NCBI GenBank assembly: GCA_021790335.1
Contig: JAJYEE010000020.1
Coordinates: forward strand, 1-48,672
DNA length: 48,672 bases
Origin: Pseudomonadota bacterium
GTDB lineage: Bacteria; Pseudomonadota; Gammaproteobacteria; Acidiferrobacterales; UBA6901
Direction of reading: 5' to 3'
A program made the translations under genes and the position numbers. Position 1 is the stretch's first letter. Every line of letters starts with the position of its first letter. This document shows positions 1 through 8,189 of the stretch, piece by piece. The notes under the pieces were generated by a model that saw only the letters and a list, made by a program, of their open reading frames with translations, was not told the origin of the DNA and searched no databases.

Positions 1-510
1 TATGTCAGCCACGCCATCGACGAAGTGGCCCGGCTCGCTGACTACCTGGTAAATCTTGAACCGGGGCGCGTCGTGGCCCATGGCAACTTGCGTGAGATGC
101 TTACGCGCCTGGATTTGCCGCTTGCCCGCAGCGACGAGGCCGCGGCCATCCTCGACGCGACTGTGGCCGGATACGACGAGCAATTCCAGTTGGCGCTGAT
201 CGCATTCCCGGGCGGGCACCTGGCCATACCGCAGCAGCGGCTGCCGGAAGGAACCGCGGTGCGGGTGCGCATTCTGGCACGCGACGTAAGCCTGAGCCTG
301 GAACACCATCGCAACACCAGCATTCTCAACATCTTCCCGGTGCGCGTGCTGGAAATAACGGCGGACCGCCCGGCACAGGCCATCGTCAAACTGGATGCCT
401 CGGGTGCCTTGCTTCTTGCCCGTGTCACCCGCCGATCAGTACACTTGCTCGGTCTTGGGCCGGGCGCCAAAGTCTACGCCCAGATCAAGAGCGTCGCGCT
501 GCTGCGCTAG
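1..510 (+). CDS. modC: Molybdate ABC transporter ATP-binding protein ModC (3' part)
   Basis: This is the C-terminal 169 residues of an importer ATPase; the frame is open from base 1, so the start lies outside the window. The first residues (YVSHAIDEVARLADYLVNLEPGRVVAHG) are, in pieces, the switch histidine region after Walker B and the 'L..G.V...G' strand typical of ABC importers. The rest is a TOBE-type domain: ARDVSLSL followed by NTSILNIFPVRVLEI is the pattern ModC uses for its regulatory molybdate/tungstate-binding fold. It would energise the ModB permease at the inner membrane. Its end overlaps the converging gene on the other strand by 26 bases. Family is clear; modC rather than another TOBE-type importer rests on the NTSILNI pattern. 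Confidence 0.85.
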   Translation, partial: YVSHAIDEVARLADYLVNLEPGRVVAHGNLREMLTRLDLPLARSDEAAAILDATVAGYDEQFQLALIAFPGGHLAIPQQRLPEGTAVRVRILARDVSLSLEHHRNTSILNIFPVRVLEITADRPAQAIVKLDASGALLLARVTRRSVHLLGLGPGAKVYAQIKSVALLR

Positions 511-940
511 TCGCGCCGGAGTCCTCGAAGTAGTCCTGCAGCGCGCGGGTGCGCAGCACCAGGCTCAGCGCCACGAACAGGCAGGCAGCCATCAGCCCCA
601 TGACAACGTCCAGCGAATGCAACGCCTGTATTGCGTCCGTGCGTTCGAGCCGCGCCGACCATAACGCGATCAGCGCCGGAAGCACGCCGATGATCGCCGC
701 CAGTGCCAGGTTCCACCAAAAAGCCATGCTGCGGCTCCACCAGCGGTGGCGCAGCAATCCAAGCACGCAAACCACCGTGTACAGGGCCGCAAAAGTGAGC
801 AGTCCGGCATACGTAATCCGCGATCCCGGCAGCGCCAGGTTCCAGTTGCGCGCAGAGTAGACTTCCAGCGCCCCATGCACCAGGGCAATGTCCGTCCAGA
901 GATACAGCAGGACATTGATCCATATGACCAGTCTTTTCAC
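485..940 (-). CDS. Small integral membrane protein, unknown function
   Basis: A 151-residue protein with four likely membrane segments (roughly residues 3-25, 40-62, 73-95 and 110-130) and a polar C-terminus. I chose the GTG at 940 because GGGAG sits about 6 bases upstream and the hydrophobic N-terminus begins directly after it; a longer reading up to 1117 adds only arginine/cysteine-rich residues unlike a real N-terminus. The pattern (tryptophan-rich first helix, alanine/leucine-rich later helices) is that of a small DUF-type inner membrane protein. I do not recognise a family. It converges on modC and is not obviously in an operon with it. Confidence 0.6.
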   Translation of the reverse strand: MKRLVIWINVLLYLWTDIALVHGALEVYSARNWNLALPGSRITYAGLLTFAALYTVVCVLGLLRHRWWSRSMAFWWNLALAAIIGVLPALIALWSARLERTDAIQALHSLDVVMGLMAACLFVALSLVLRTRALQDYFEDSGATSAAARRS

Positions 941-1160
941 GCGACTCTCCCGGGCGGAACGAAAGACGGGCACTGCCGTTGCGGCGCACGCCAGCATTGT
1001 CACCTTCCCGGAACTCCATGGTTCGCGCGCAAAATGCGTACAGCGTGCGAACCCGGTGCGATTGCCGCCGACCGCCGAGCGAGACACCGGACACGGGCGG
1101 GCGCAAAGCCGCAGCACCGGACCGGGGGTGTCACAACCCCCCCAGTCAGTACCGTGAATG

Positions 1161-1499
1161 TCAAAGCGGTTCGGGCAATCTGGTCTTCGCGAAGACCAGA
1201 TTGATCAGCGGAACATAACCTTCGGTGCTGGTCTGGTCGAACAACAGCCCGAAACCGTCGGTACCCGCGTGTACGATCTGGGCATGAAAACGCTTCATCG
1301 GCCGAGCCCGGGATGACGGCATCTTCACCATCAACTCAACCGGACCGGTCGGATACGGCCTCGTTCCGCGGATCAGCACGAATGCTCCGTTCAGGCTGAT
1401 GTCCCGGGTCTTGCACGGCCGCAAGTCACCTCCTCCGCTTTTGATCACGGCTTCCAGCGAATATGGAATACGCGGCGTGTCACGACGTTCACTCGGCAC
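1161..1499 (-). CDS. PilZ domain protein (c-di-GMP receptor)
   Basis: A 112-residue single-domain PilZ protein. It has the N-terminal RRDTPR form of the RxxxR c-di-GMP-binding motif near residues 5-10 and the DISLNGAF form of the D/NxSxxG motif near residues 33-40, so ligand binding should be intact. Such proteins pass c-di-GMP levels to motility, pili or polysaccharide systems by protein contact. The GTG start at 1499 has a strong upstream GGGGGAAGGGG. It lies about 107 bases downstream of a degenerate GGDEF gene on the same strand and may be co-transcribed with it. Its 3' end contains a 28-bp perfect palindrome, annotated separately. Confidence 0.85.
   Translation of the reverse strand: MPSERRDTPRIPYSLEAVIKSGGGDLRPCKTRDISLNGAFVLIRGTRPYPTGPVELMVKMPSSRARPMKRFHAQIVHAGTDGFGLLFDQTSTEGYVPLINLVFAKTRLPEPL
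1176..1203. repeat. 28-bp perfect palindrome in the PilZ gene
   Basis: Two 14-base arms (CAATCTGGTCTTCG and its exact complement) meet with no spacer. It lies inside the last codons of the PilZ gene and encodes the stretch around NLVFAKTRL. There is no T-tract on either side, so it is not a plain intrinsic terminator. It could form an RNA hairpin that protects the 3' end, or be a dyad operator. Confidence 0.9.
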
Positions 1500-1606
1500 T
1501 GATCCCCTTCCCCCTTTTCTGCTAAGGCATGCCTGATCTTACTCCTGCGACAGCCCCTGTGAAACCGAACATTCTCCGCCAGCGCGGCGTAGGACGCACA
1601 GCGGTT

Positions 1607-2959
1607 TCAGACGGACGTGTCTGGCCCCGTCTGTACCGGTCGCGCTGCGGCGACAAGAACATGCGGCGGGGGCGCTGATCGAGCCTCTTCTACGGCGTTC
1701 GCGACGCGCGTCATGAGGGACGTGGCATCTTCACCAGCCGCAAGCAGCCCCACGGCACTGAAGAACGCGGGAAGCGGGAGGCTTTCGCCGCCCACTTTCA
1801 GGTGGGTCTCGGCGGCACGCTTCTGCGCTTTCGCCAGGGCGCGCACCGCACCGTCATGCTCGGTACCTGGAAACAGCACCGCGAACCGATGGCGGTCGTA
1901 GGCGGCAACGAAGTCGTAGGTACGAAAACCGGACAGAATCTCTTCAGCGTAACAGCGCAGAACCGTGTGCCCGGCATTTTCGCCGTAACTGGCGGGCAAA
2001 GCATCCAAGCCCTCCAGGCCGATCACTGCCACCGCCAACGAGCCGCTGTGACGGCGCACACGCTCGATCTCGGACGCGAGCCTCTGCAGAAACGTTTCGC
2101 GTCTGGGTAGCGCCATCGCCCGTTTCGCTCGCTTGGTCCCGGGGCGGACGGCGCCAGGCTGCCGCGGGGCCGTCGTGCTGCGCCGGCGCGTCTGGTCGAG
2201 CTCCGCGCGCAGGCGTTCACAATCGGACTCGACGGATTTGATGCGGTCGGTGGCACCGGTCAGCTGCTGTTCGAGGTCAACGCGCTCGCGCCGCAGTTCG
2301 TCAAGACTGCTGACCCAGAGCTGCTTGAGGCTCTTGAAGTCCTTCATCACTCCGTAAATTGCGCGCCAGGCACTGAGCTCGGATCGGCGCAACGCCTCGT
2401 AGCGCCGCTCGCCAGCCGTTTCGGACCCGGGGTGGTCCAGCGCCTTCTCTACCCACTCGGACAGACCCGTCGTGCCGGCGTCGGATGTCGGCGCGCTTGC
2501 AGCCTCCCCGGGCCGGCGCATCGGCAATTCCCGGGCCCCCGCAGCCGTGCCGATCGATATCTGTGGCGGCGTGCGGAGATTGATGGCCGGCGATTCGGGC
2601 GGCGGTGCGGTTCCGATCCCGTTGATCACGTCTATGTACGGTTGAAACGGGTTGTGCAGCACTGGGGCAGGGGGGCTCGCCTCGAGATAGGGGACGAGAT
2701 GCTGCTGGATCACACGCGCCTTGATGCGCAATGCCGGCGGATTGTCTCCATTGGATGCAAATGCGCCCAGCTGGGCATGTAGGCGGCTTACCGCAGCACA
2801 GTTGCCATGCAGGCCGGTCAGCGCCCCGCCCTGATCGAGGCCGTGCTCCAGGAGCCGCGCGAGTCCGGCCCCGGTGCCATTGCGCCGCAAGCTCTCGAGA
2901 TGACGCCGGATGGTCTGTGCCAGAGTCGGATCCGCGGAAACGAATTCGCTCACAGACAC
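1607..2959 (-). CDS. Degenerate GGDEF-domain protein
   Basis: A 450-residue cytoplasmic protein. The N-terminal ~150 residues are unfamiliar; a helical, probably coiled-coil region follows (about 200-260, ending SDCERLRAELDQTRRR). The C-terminal ~160 residues have the diguanylate cyclase fold: PRRETFLQRLASEIER, LAVAVIGLEGLDALPASYG, and a strand-turn-strand where the GGDEF loop should be. That loop reads AAYDRHRFAVLFP, so the GGDEF residues are replaced by DRHRF and cyclase activity is unlikely. It may bind nucleotide or act as a scaffold. GTG start at 2959 with AGGAG upstream. The PilZ gene downstream on the same strand suggests a shared c-di-GMP output role; that is inference. Confidence 0.75.
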   Translation of the reverse strand: MSVSEFVSADPTLAQTIRRHLESLRRNGTGAGLARLLEHGLDQGGALTGLHGNCAAVSRLHAQLGAFASNGDNPPALRIKARVIQQHLVPYLEASPPAPVLHNPFQPYIDVINGIGTAPPPESPAINLRTPPQISIGTAAGARELPMRRPGEAASAPTSDAGTTGLSEWVEKALDHPGSETAGERRYEALRRSELSAWRAIYGVMKDFKSLKQLWVSSLDELRRERVDLEQQLTGATDRIKSVESDCERLRAELDQTRRRSTTAPRQPGAVRPGTKRAKRAMALPRRETFLQRLASEIERVRRHSGSLAVAVIGLEGLDALPASYGENAGHTVLRCYAEEILSGFRTYDFVAAYDRHRFAVLFPGTEHDGAVRALAKAQKRAAETHLKVGGESLPLPAFFSAVGLLAAGEDATSLMTRVANAVEEARSAPPPHVLVAAARPVQTGPDTSV

Positions 2960-3169
2960 TAAGCTTTCTCCTCAGGGCCCTGGAGGTGGTGGGGCAGCCT
3001 TCAACAGAATGTACCTCTGGAATCCAGAAATAACAATACGTTGGGTGCAGACTTCCTCAGGCGGTGACGCTTGCTTCAGGTTCGCGTCACACCGGCAGAG
3101 AATCCGCAACGACTCATGGCCACATCGTCCATCGTCGCGCCCCGGCATGGTGCTTGTTATTATGCCGAA

Positions 3170-5359
3170 ATGGACGTATCGCATCTTCTCGACAACCTGA
3201 ACAGCGCGCAGCGTCGCGCAGTTGCGGCTCCACCGGGCCCGCTGCTTGTCCTGGCGGGCGCCGGCAGCGGCAAAACGCGGGTGCTGACCCACCGCATAGC
3301 CTGGCTGGTTCAAACCCAGGGTGTTTCGCCGCACGCGATCCTGGCCGTGACCTTTACAAACAAGGCGGCCCATGAAATGCGCGGGCGCATCGAAGCGATG
3401 CTCGGTTTTCCGGTATCCGGAATGTGGATCGGGACGTTCCATGGTCTTTCGCACCGGCTGCTGCGTGCGCATTTCCGGGAGGCGGGACTTCCCCAGAACT
3501 TTCAGATTCTCGACAGCGACGACCAGTACCGCCTGATCCGCCGCGTGATCAAGAATCTCGAGCTGGACGAAGCCTACTGGCCGCCGCGCCAGGCGCAGTG
3601 GTTCATCAACGGCCACAAGGAGGCGGGCCGCCGGCCTCGGCACCTGCAGGCGGCCACCGACGCACAGGCCCAGCAGTGGACCCGGGTCTACGAGGCATAC
3701 GAGGATGCTTGCCGGCGCGCCGGACTTGTCGACTTCGGCGAGTTGCTGCTGCGTGCCAATGAGTTGCTGCGCGACGATGACCGGTTGCGCGCGCACTATC
3801 AATCGCGGTTCGGCCACATCCTGGTCGACGAGTTCCAGGACACCAACGCGATTCAGTACAGCTGGCTCAAGCTCTTTGCCGGAGCCCACAACAATTTGTT
3901 CGTCGTCGGCGATGATGATCAGTCCATCTACGGATGGCGCGGTGCGATGGTCGAGAACATCCTTCGCTTCGAGAAAGACCACCCTGGCACGGTCGTGATC
4001 CGCCTGGAACAGAACTACCGCTCCACTGCCACTATTCTCGATGCCGCCAACGGCGTCATCCGGAACAACTCTGGACGTCTGGGAAAGGAACTTTGGACCC
4101 AAGGCGCAAAGGGGGAACCGGTCCGGATCTACGCCGCCTATCACGATATCGACGAGGCCCGGTTCGTCGTGGATCGCATAGAGGCCTGGGTAGCCGCCGG
4201 CCATCGACGCGCCGAGGTGGCGGTGCTGTACCGTTCCAACGCCCAGTCACGGGTTTTCGAGGAAAATCTGATTAATGCCGCCATTCCCTATCGGGTGTAC
4301 GGCGGTCTGCGGTTCTTCGAACGCGCCGAGATCAAGGATGCGCTGGCCTATCTGCGGCTGATTGCAAGCCGTCACGATGACCCGTCCTTCGAGCGGGTGG
4401 CCAATGTCCCGACACGCGGCGTCGGCGAGCGCACCCTAGAGGCGCTGCGCATCCACGCACGCACCAAATCGCTGTCGCTTTGGGAGGCGGCAAACGATCT
4501 GGCCACAGGCGGCGGGCTTAGCGGCCGGGCGATCAAGGCATTGCGGGCCTTCATGGACCTGATCGACCAGATGGCTGCCGAAACCGCGGGCGATTCCCTG
4601 GCGGACCAGGTCGAGCGGGTACTGCAACTGAGCGGTCTGACGGACTTCCACCGCAACGACAAGAGCGAAAAGGCCGAAATGCGGGTTGAGAATCTTGAGG
4701 AGCTGGTCAACGCGACGCGCAACTACCGGCACGACGAAAGCACCGGTCTTGATCCGCTGTCCGCGTTCCTGGCACATGCCGCATTGGAGGCCGGAGAGGG
4801 CGAAGCGGAAAGCTGGGAGGACTGTGTCCAGCTCATGAGCCTGCATTCGGCCAAGGGTCTCGAGTTTCCGCTGGTATTCCTTACCGGCATGGAGGAAGGG
4901 CTGTTTCCGCACCAGCGTTCGCTTCAGGAACCGGGACGGCTCGAGGAGGAGCGGCGGCTGTGCTACGTCGGCATGACACGCGCCATGAAGGAGCTGTACC
5001 TGACCTATGCCGAAGTTCGCCGCCTCTATGGCAGCGAGCATTACACCAGCCCGTCGCGCTTTCTCGCGGAGATTCCGAAGGAGCTGACCGAGGAAGTGCG
5101 GGTTTCGCCGGCGGCGGACTGGCGCCATCAGGCGACGGAATCCGCGAGTGAGCGGGGCGGCTTGGCTGTCCAGGAGCCCGGGAAGTCCGATGCCGGTCGC
5201 GGCCTGCGTCTGGGCGGGCGCGTACACCACGATAAGTTCGGCGAGGGTGTCGTACTCAGTGTCGAGGGCCGAGGCGAGCACACGCGAGTTCAGGTTAATT
5301 TCGAGGATGCCGGCGCAAAGTGGCTGGTTGCGGCCTACGCCAATTTGCGCCCGATCTGA
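3170..5359 (+). CDS. uvrD: DNA helicase II UvrD
   Basis: A 729-residue superfamily 1A 3'-5' helicase for nucleotide-excision and mismatch repair. Motifs in order: LNSAQRRAV (Q motif, 10-18), AGAGSGKT (Walker A, 29-36), LVDEFQDT (Walker B, about 218-225), GDDDQSIYGWRGA (motif III, about 247-259), LHSAKGLEF and YVGMTRA (motif VI, about 597). The C-terminus has the small Tudor-like domain with GRVHHDKFGEGVV. I used the ATG at 3170 because MDVSHLLDNLNSAQR matches the known UvrD N-terminus; the frame is open upstream to 3071 but those residues are not conserved. The length matches the family. Confidence 0.97.
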   Translation: MDVSHLLDNLNSAQRRAVAAPPGPLLVLAGAGSGKTRVLTHRIAWLVQTQGVSPHAILAVTFTNKAAHEMRGRIEAMLGFPVSGMWIGTFHGLSHRLLRAHFREAGLPQNFQILDSDDQYRLIRRVIKNLELDEAYWPPRQAQWFINGHKEAGRRPRHLQAATDAQAQQWTRVYEAYEDACRRAGLVDFGELLLRANELLRDDDRLRAHYQSRFGHILVDEFQDTNAIQYSWLKLFAGAHNNLFVVGDDDQSIYGWRGAMVENILRFEKDHPGTVVIRLEQNYRSTATILDAANGVIRNNSGRLGKELWTQGAKGEPVRIYAAYHDIDEARFVVDRIEAWVAAGHRRAEVAVLYRSNAQSRVFEENLINAAIPYRVYGGLRFFERAEIKDALAYLRLIASRHDDPSFERVANVPTRGVGERTLEALRIHARTKSLSLWEAANDLATGGGLSGRAIKALRAFMDLIDQMAAETAGDSLADQVERVLQLSGLTDFHRNDKSEKAEMRVENLEELVNATRNYRHDESTGLDPLSAFLAHAALEAGEGEAESWEDCVQLMSLHSAKGLEFPLVFLTGMEEGLFPHQRSLQEPGRLEEERRLCYVGMTRAMKELYLTYAEVRRLYGSEHYTSPSRFLAEIPKELTEEVRVSPAADWRHQATESASERGGLAVQEPGKSDAGRGLRLGGRVHHDKFGEGVVLSVEGRGEHTRVQVNFEDAGAKWLVAAYANLRPI

Positions 5360-5501
5360 GGCAGGTCGTACAGCCACTGATTTGACACTTGGCTGACGTC
5401 AGGCCAATCTGTTGCGTGGAAGGCGGTCGTTGTACCGGCGGGGCAACCTAAATAGGTACGGCCCCGGGTAGCGGAGTTGTTCGTCCAGAGCGGAGTAAGC
5501 C

Positions 5502-6275
5502 ATGCCGAGTGATGCTGCGAAAACATCCGATGGGACACGTGCCAAGGTTCTTTCGCTTCTGGCGGTAGCGATAGTCGTTTTCGCCGGAAACACCGCCATT
5601 ACCTTGCTGATCGTCTATGCGGGACAGACAGCCAGGCCGCCGCTGGTTATGATCCTGGGCGGATCGGCTCTGTTGACGGGGATATTGGTGCCCCTGGTCT
5701 ACGCCCTGATACTTACGCCCATGGCGCGAGGGTACGAACAGCGCTTGAAGACAAGCGGTTCGGTCGACATCAGTCGCACCGCCGTAACCGATTCCGTGAC
5801 ACGCCTGGCCAACCGCCGCGGCATCACCTCCAGCCTGATCGAGGCGATGGCACAGGCAGAGCGCTATGGCGACCCCCTGTCGGTGGCCATGGCAAAAATC
5901 GACGACTTCGAGCGCCTGACCGGGTCTTACGGGCACAAAGTGTCCGAGCAGGTACTGCAGGCCGTTGCCGCCGTGCTCGGGGAAACCCTGCGCATGCCTG
6001 ACCGCGCGGGACGCTACGGAGAAAAAGAGTTTCTCATCCTTTTGCCGCATACCTCACTCAAGGACGCCGGCAAGATCACCGAGCGCGTGCGGCGGGGCGT
6101 GGCTTCTGCAGCACTCTCTGTGGGGGAGCAGAAACTCAAGATCAGCGTGACCGTGGGGGCAACCGAGTTTCACAAAGGTGAGGATCTCGAACAGGTCCTT
6201 AGCCGCGTGGAACGCGCGGCACCCGGCACCCGCAAGCCGGCCGCCGGCCGCGCCGGCGGCAAGAAGTCTGCCTAG
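5502..6275 (+). CDS. Membrane protein with degenerate GGDEF domain
   Basis: A 257-residue protein with two transmembrane helices (about 17-41 and 46-70) and a cytoplasmic GGDEF-type domain (about 95-240). The fold is shown by DSVTRLANRRGITSSLIEAM, the substrate region KIDDFERLTGSYGHKVSEQVL and the strand FLILLPHTS. The signature loop reads RYGEKEF instead of RYGGDEF: one glycine and the metal-binding aspartate are gone, so cyclase activity is doubtful. An arginine/lysine/alanine-rich tail ends the protein. The start at 5502 has GGAG about 6 bases upstream. It converges on the deacetylase-family gene, 25 bases away. Likely an inactive GGDEF sensor; a very divergent cyclase is possible. Confidence 0.8.
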   Translation: MPSDAAKTSDGTRAKVLSLLAVAIVVFAGNTAITLLIVYAGQTARPPLVMILGGSALLTGILVPLVYALILTPMARGYEQRLKTSGSVDISRTAVTDSVTRLANRRGITSSLIEAMAQAERYGDPLSVAMAKIDDFERLTGSYGHKVSEQVLQAVAAVLGETLRMPDRAGRYGEKEFLILLPHTSLKDAGKITERVRRGVASAALSVGEQKLKISVTVGATEFHKGEDLEQVLSRVERAAPGTRKPAAGRAGGKKSA

Positions 6276-6300
6276 CCGGCCCGGCTCCGGCGTCCCTCGC

Positions 6301-7239
6301 TCAATCCATCATCGCCTGCGCCACAGCGGCCCAGGCACCGGCCAGGTTTTCCCGGTCGTAGCCTCCCCCGCCCATGGCAACCATGCGGCCCTCGCAGCAC
6401 TCGTCGGCCAGCTGCCGTAAGCGGGCAGCAACGTACCCATGCACCGCGGGCGTGTAATTCAGGTGCGTGAGCGGATCCCCGGCGATGCTGTCGGCACCCG
6501 CCTGCAACAGGATGAACTGCGGTTCTCCGGTTCGCAGGAATTCCTCCACGCGTGGCCAGATGCGGTGGAACGCCGCATCATCCGCACCCGGCTCCATGGG
6601 AATGTTTATCTTCGTCCCGCGCGCGGCTCCGGTACCGGTCTCGCTTGCGGCCCCGGTACCGGGGTAGAGATAGCGACCATCCTCGTGCACGTCCGCGATC
6701 AGCAGGTCCGGGTCGTCTTCGTAGGCGTAGAAGACCCCATCGCCGTGATGGGCATCAATATCCACGTATGCGATGCGGCGGATCTGGTGGACCTGGCGCA
6801 GCGTCTCGACTGCCACGCCGATGTCGTTGAAAACGCAGAAGCCGGCGGCGGAGTCGCGGCGGGCATGGTGCAGGCCGCCGATCGGCACGAAGCTGCGCGC
6901 CCGCCCGCCCGCAACCGCCTGGTTGACGGCATCGACGGTGGATCCGACTACATAGGATGCGGCTTCGAACATCCCTGGAAACGCCGGTGTATCACCGTTG
7001 TCCAGATAACCTTCCCCGGTGAGCGACAGCCGGCGTACGCGCTCGACATACTCCGGTGTGTGGAAGCACAGCAGGTCCGACTCCCTTGCGGACACCGGCA
7101 TGGCGACTTCAACGCGCCCTGCCAGGCCGCGGCTCACACATAGCCGCCAGAATGCGTCCAGTCGATCGGTTCCGAAAGGGTGGCCGCCACCAAAACCGTA
7201 ACGCGCCAGTTCCGCGCCATAATACAGCCGTAGTCGCAT
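6301..7239 (-). CDS. Histone deacetylase family protein (AcuC/amidohydrolase type)
   Basis: A 312-residue zinc-dependent deacetylase of the arginase/HDAC fold. Active-site features are present: GGLHHARRDSAAGFC (tandem histidines, about 121), YVDIDAHHGDGV (aspartate and histidine zinc ligands), ADVHEDGRYLYPGTG, QAGADSIAGDPL (third zinc ligand) and the GGGGYD glycine turn near the end. Bacterial members remove acetyl groups from proteins, acetylpolyamines or other small amides; the substrate cannot be read from sequence. It is monocistronic, between a convergent GGDEF-like gene and an upstream terminator belonging to the next minus-strand gene. Confidence 0.92.
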   Translation of the reverse strand: MRLRLYYGAELARYGFGGGHPFGTDRLDAFWRLCVSRGLAGRVEVAMPVSARESDLLCFHTPEYVERVRRLSLTGEGYLDNGDTPAFPGMFEAASYVVGSTVDAVNQAVAGGRARSFVPIGGLHHARRDSAAGFCVFNDIGVAVETLRQVHQIRRIAYVDIDAHHGDGVFYAYEDDPDLLIADVHEDGRYLYPGTGAASETGTGAARGTKINIPMEPGADDAAFHRIWPRVEEFLRTGEPQFILLQAGADSIAGDPLTHLNYTPAVHGYVAARLRQLADECCEGRMVAMGGGGYDRENLAGAWAAVAQAMMD

Positions 7240-7288
7240 GTCGCTTGCGCCTCGCCGATGGCCCGCCGCGATCAGTGCGCGCGGGCAG

Positions 7289-7315
7289 AAAAAAAACGGC
7301 CACCAGCGTGGCCGT
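7289..7315 (-). terminator. Intrinsic terminator of the BPSS1780-type gene
   Basis: Read on the minus strand: ACGGCCAC, loop GCTG, GTGGCCGT, then a run of eight T. It lies about 30 bases after the stop of the membrane protein gene at 7344 and before the start of the deacetylase gene, so it separates the two transcripts. Confidence 0.9.
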
Positions 7316-7343
7316 CAATCGGTTTAAGACTTTGTCGTTGTTG

Positions 7344-8123
7344 TTAACCGAACGTGTCCTCGTAGCTGCGATACAGGCCGCTGACGAAGAACGGCAGCGC
7401 GATCAGCCCGAGAACGAACAGTACCAGGTAATCCTTCGGAAAATCGAGCGCAAAGTACAGCAAATCTGCGACGGTGCTGATGATCGCAAACGGCAACCCG
7501 AAAACGACGAGCGGCACGGCGTTGTGCATGCAGGCACTAAAGCTCTTCTCGATCGCAGACAGCGGATATTCCTTCTTGAACAGCACCAAGGGCACTGCAT
7601 AGAAAATAGCCATTATCAAGGCAACCTGCAACACCAGAACGATCAGCAGACTGATCAGCGCCGGCAGCCAGATCGCCGGCCCGACACTGCCAGCGAGCAT
7701 GGCCGGGAGCGCCGGCCCGCCCACCTTGAGCAACTGCGCAAGGATCTCGATCACTACCGCGGCACTCAGTGTGAGTGTGCTGATCACCATGATGGGAAGC
7801 AGCTCAGACTCCAGGGTGAACCCGCCGAACAGCTGACGGATGGCGCGATGCAAGTGGCCACGCGCCCCGCGTGCGCTCCTGCCACTCGCGCCTCGCGCCT
7901 GCGCCTCGAGGTCGTGGGCGCCGTGCAGCACACCGGCGAGCATCGTGGGACTGATCAAAATCAGAATAAGCACCCCTATGAACGGGATCATCTTGAGCGC
8001 AAGGGCAATGATCATATAAATGAAGGTCATTCCGCCCCAGAGCATCCAGTCCTTGCGCAGCAGGTCCCAGCCACCGGAGATCCACGACCAGCCACGTCGC
8101 GCCCCGCTATTCATCGATTTCAA
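7344..8123 (-). CDS. BPSS1780-family membrane protein
   Basis: A 259-residue inner membrane protein with about six hydrophobic segments; the start WSWISGGWDLLRKDWMLW and the end FFVSGLYRSYEDTFG are typical of the BPSS1780 family of unknown function. Segments lie near residues 30-65 (two), 120-150, 160-195, 205-225 and 235-250, with a basic cytoplasmic loop in the middle. I chose the TTG at 8123 because GAGGAG sits about 9 bases before it; an ATG three codons further in is too far from that site. It ends in a clear terminator. No functional clue from neighbours. Confidence 0.8.
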   Translation of the reverse strand: MKSMNSGARRGWSWISGGWDLLRKDWMLWGGMTFIYMIIALALKMIPFIGVLILILISPTMLAGVLHGAHDLEAQARGASGRSARGARGHLHRAIRQLFGGFTLESELLPIMVISTLTLSAAVVIEILAQLLKVGGPALPAMLAGSVGPAIWLPALISLLIVLVLQVALIMAIFYAVPLVLFKKEYPLSAIEKSFSACMHNAVPLVVFGLPFAIISTVADLLYFALDFPKDYLVLFVLGLIALPFFVSGLYRSYEDTFG

Positions 8124-8189
8124 CGCTGCGACTCCTCTTTAAAAATTAACATCGGCCGTTGTGCGCCAACACATGCCTGGATCCGCGGC

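Noticed and set aside
2972-4204. Long open frame antisense to uvrD
   Set aside because: It mirrors the GC-rich codons of uvrD on the other strand, has no ribosome site and no recognisable product.
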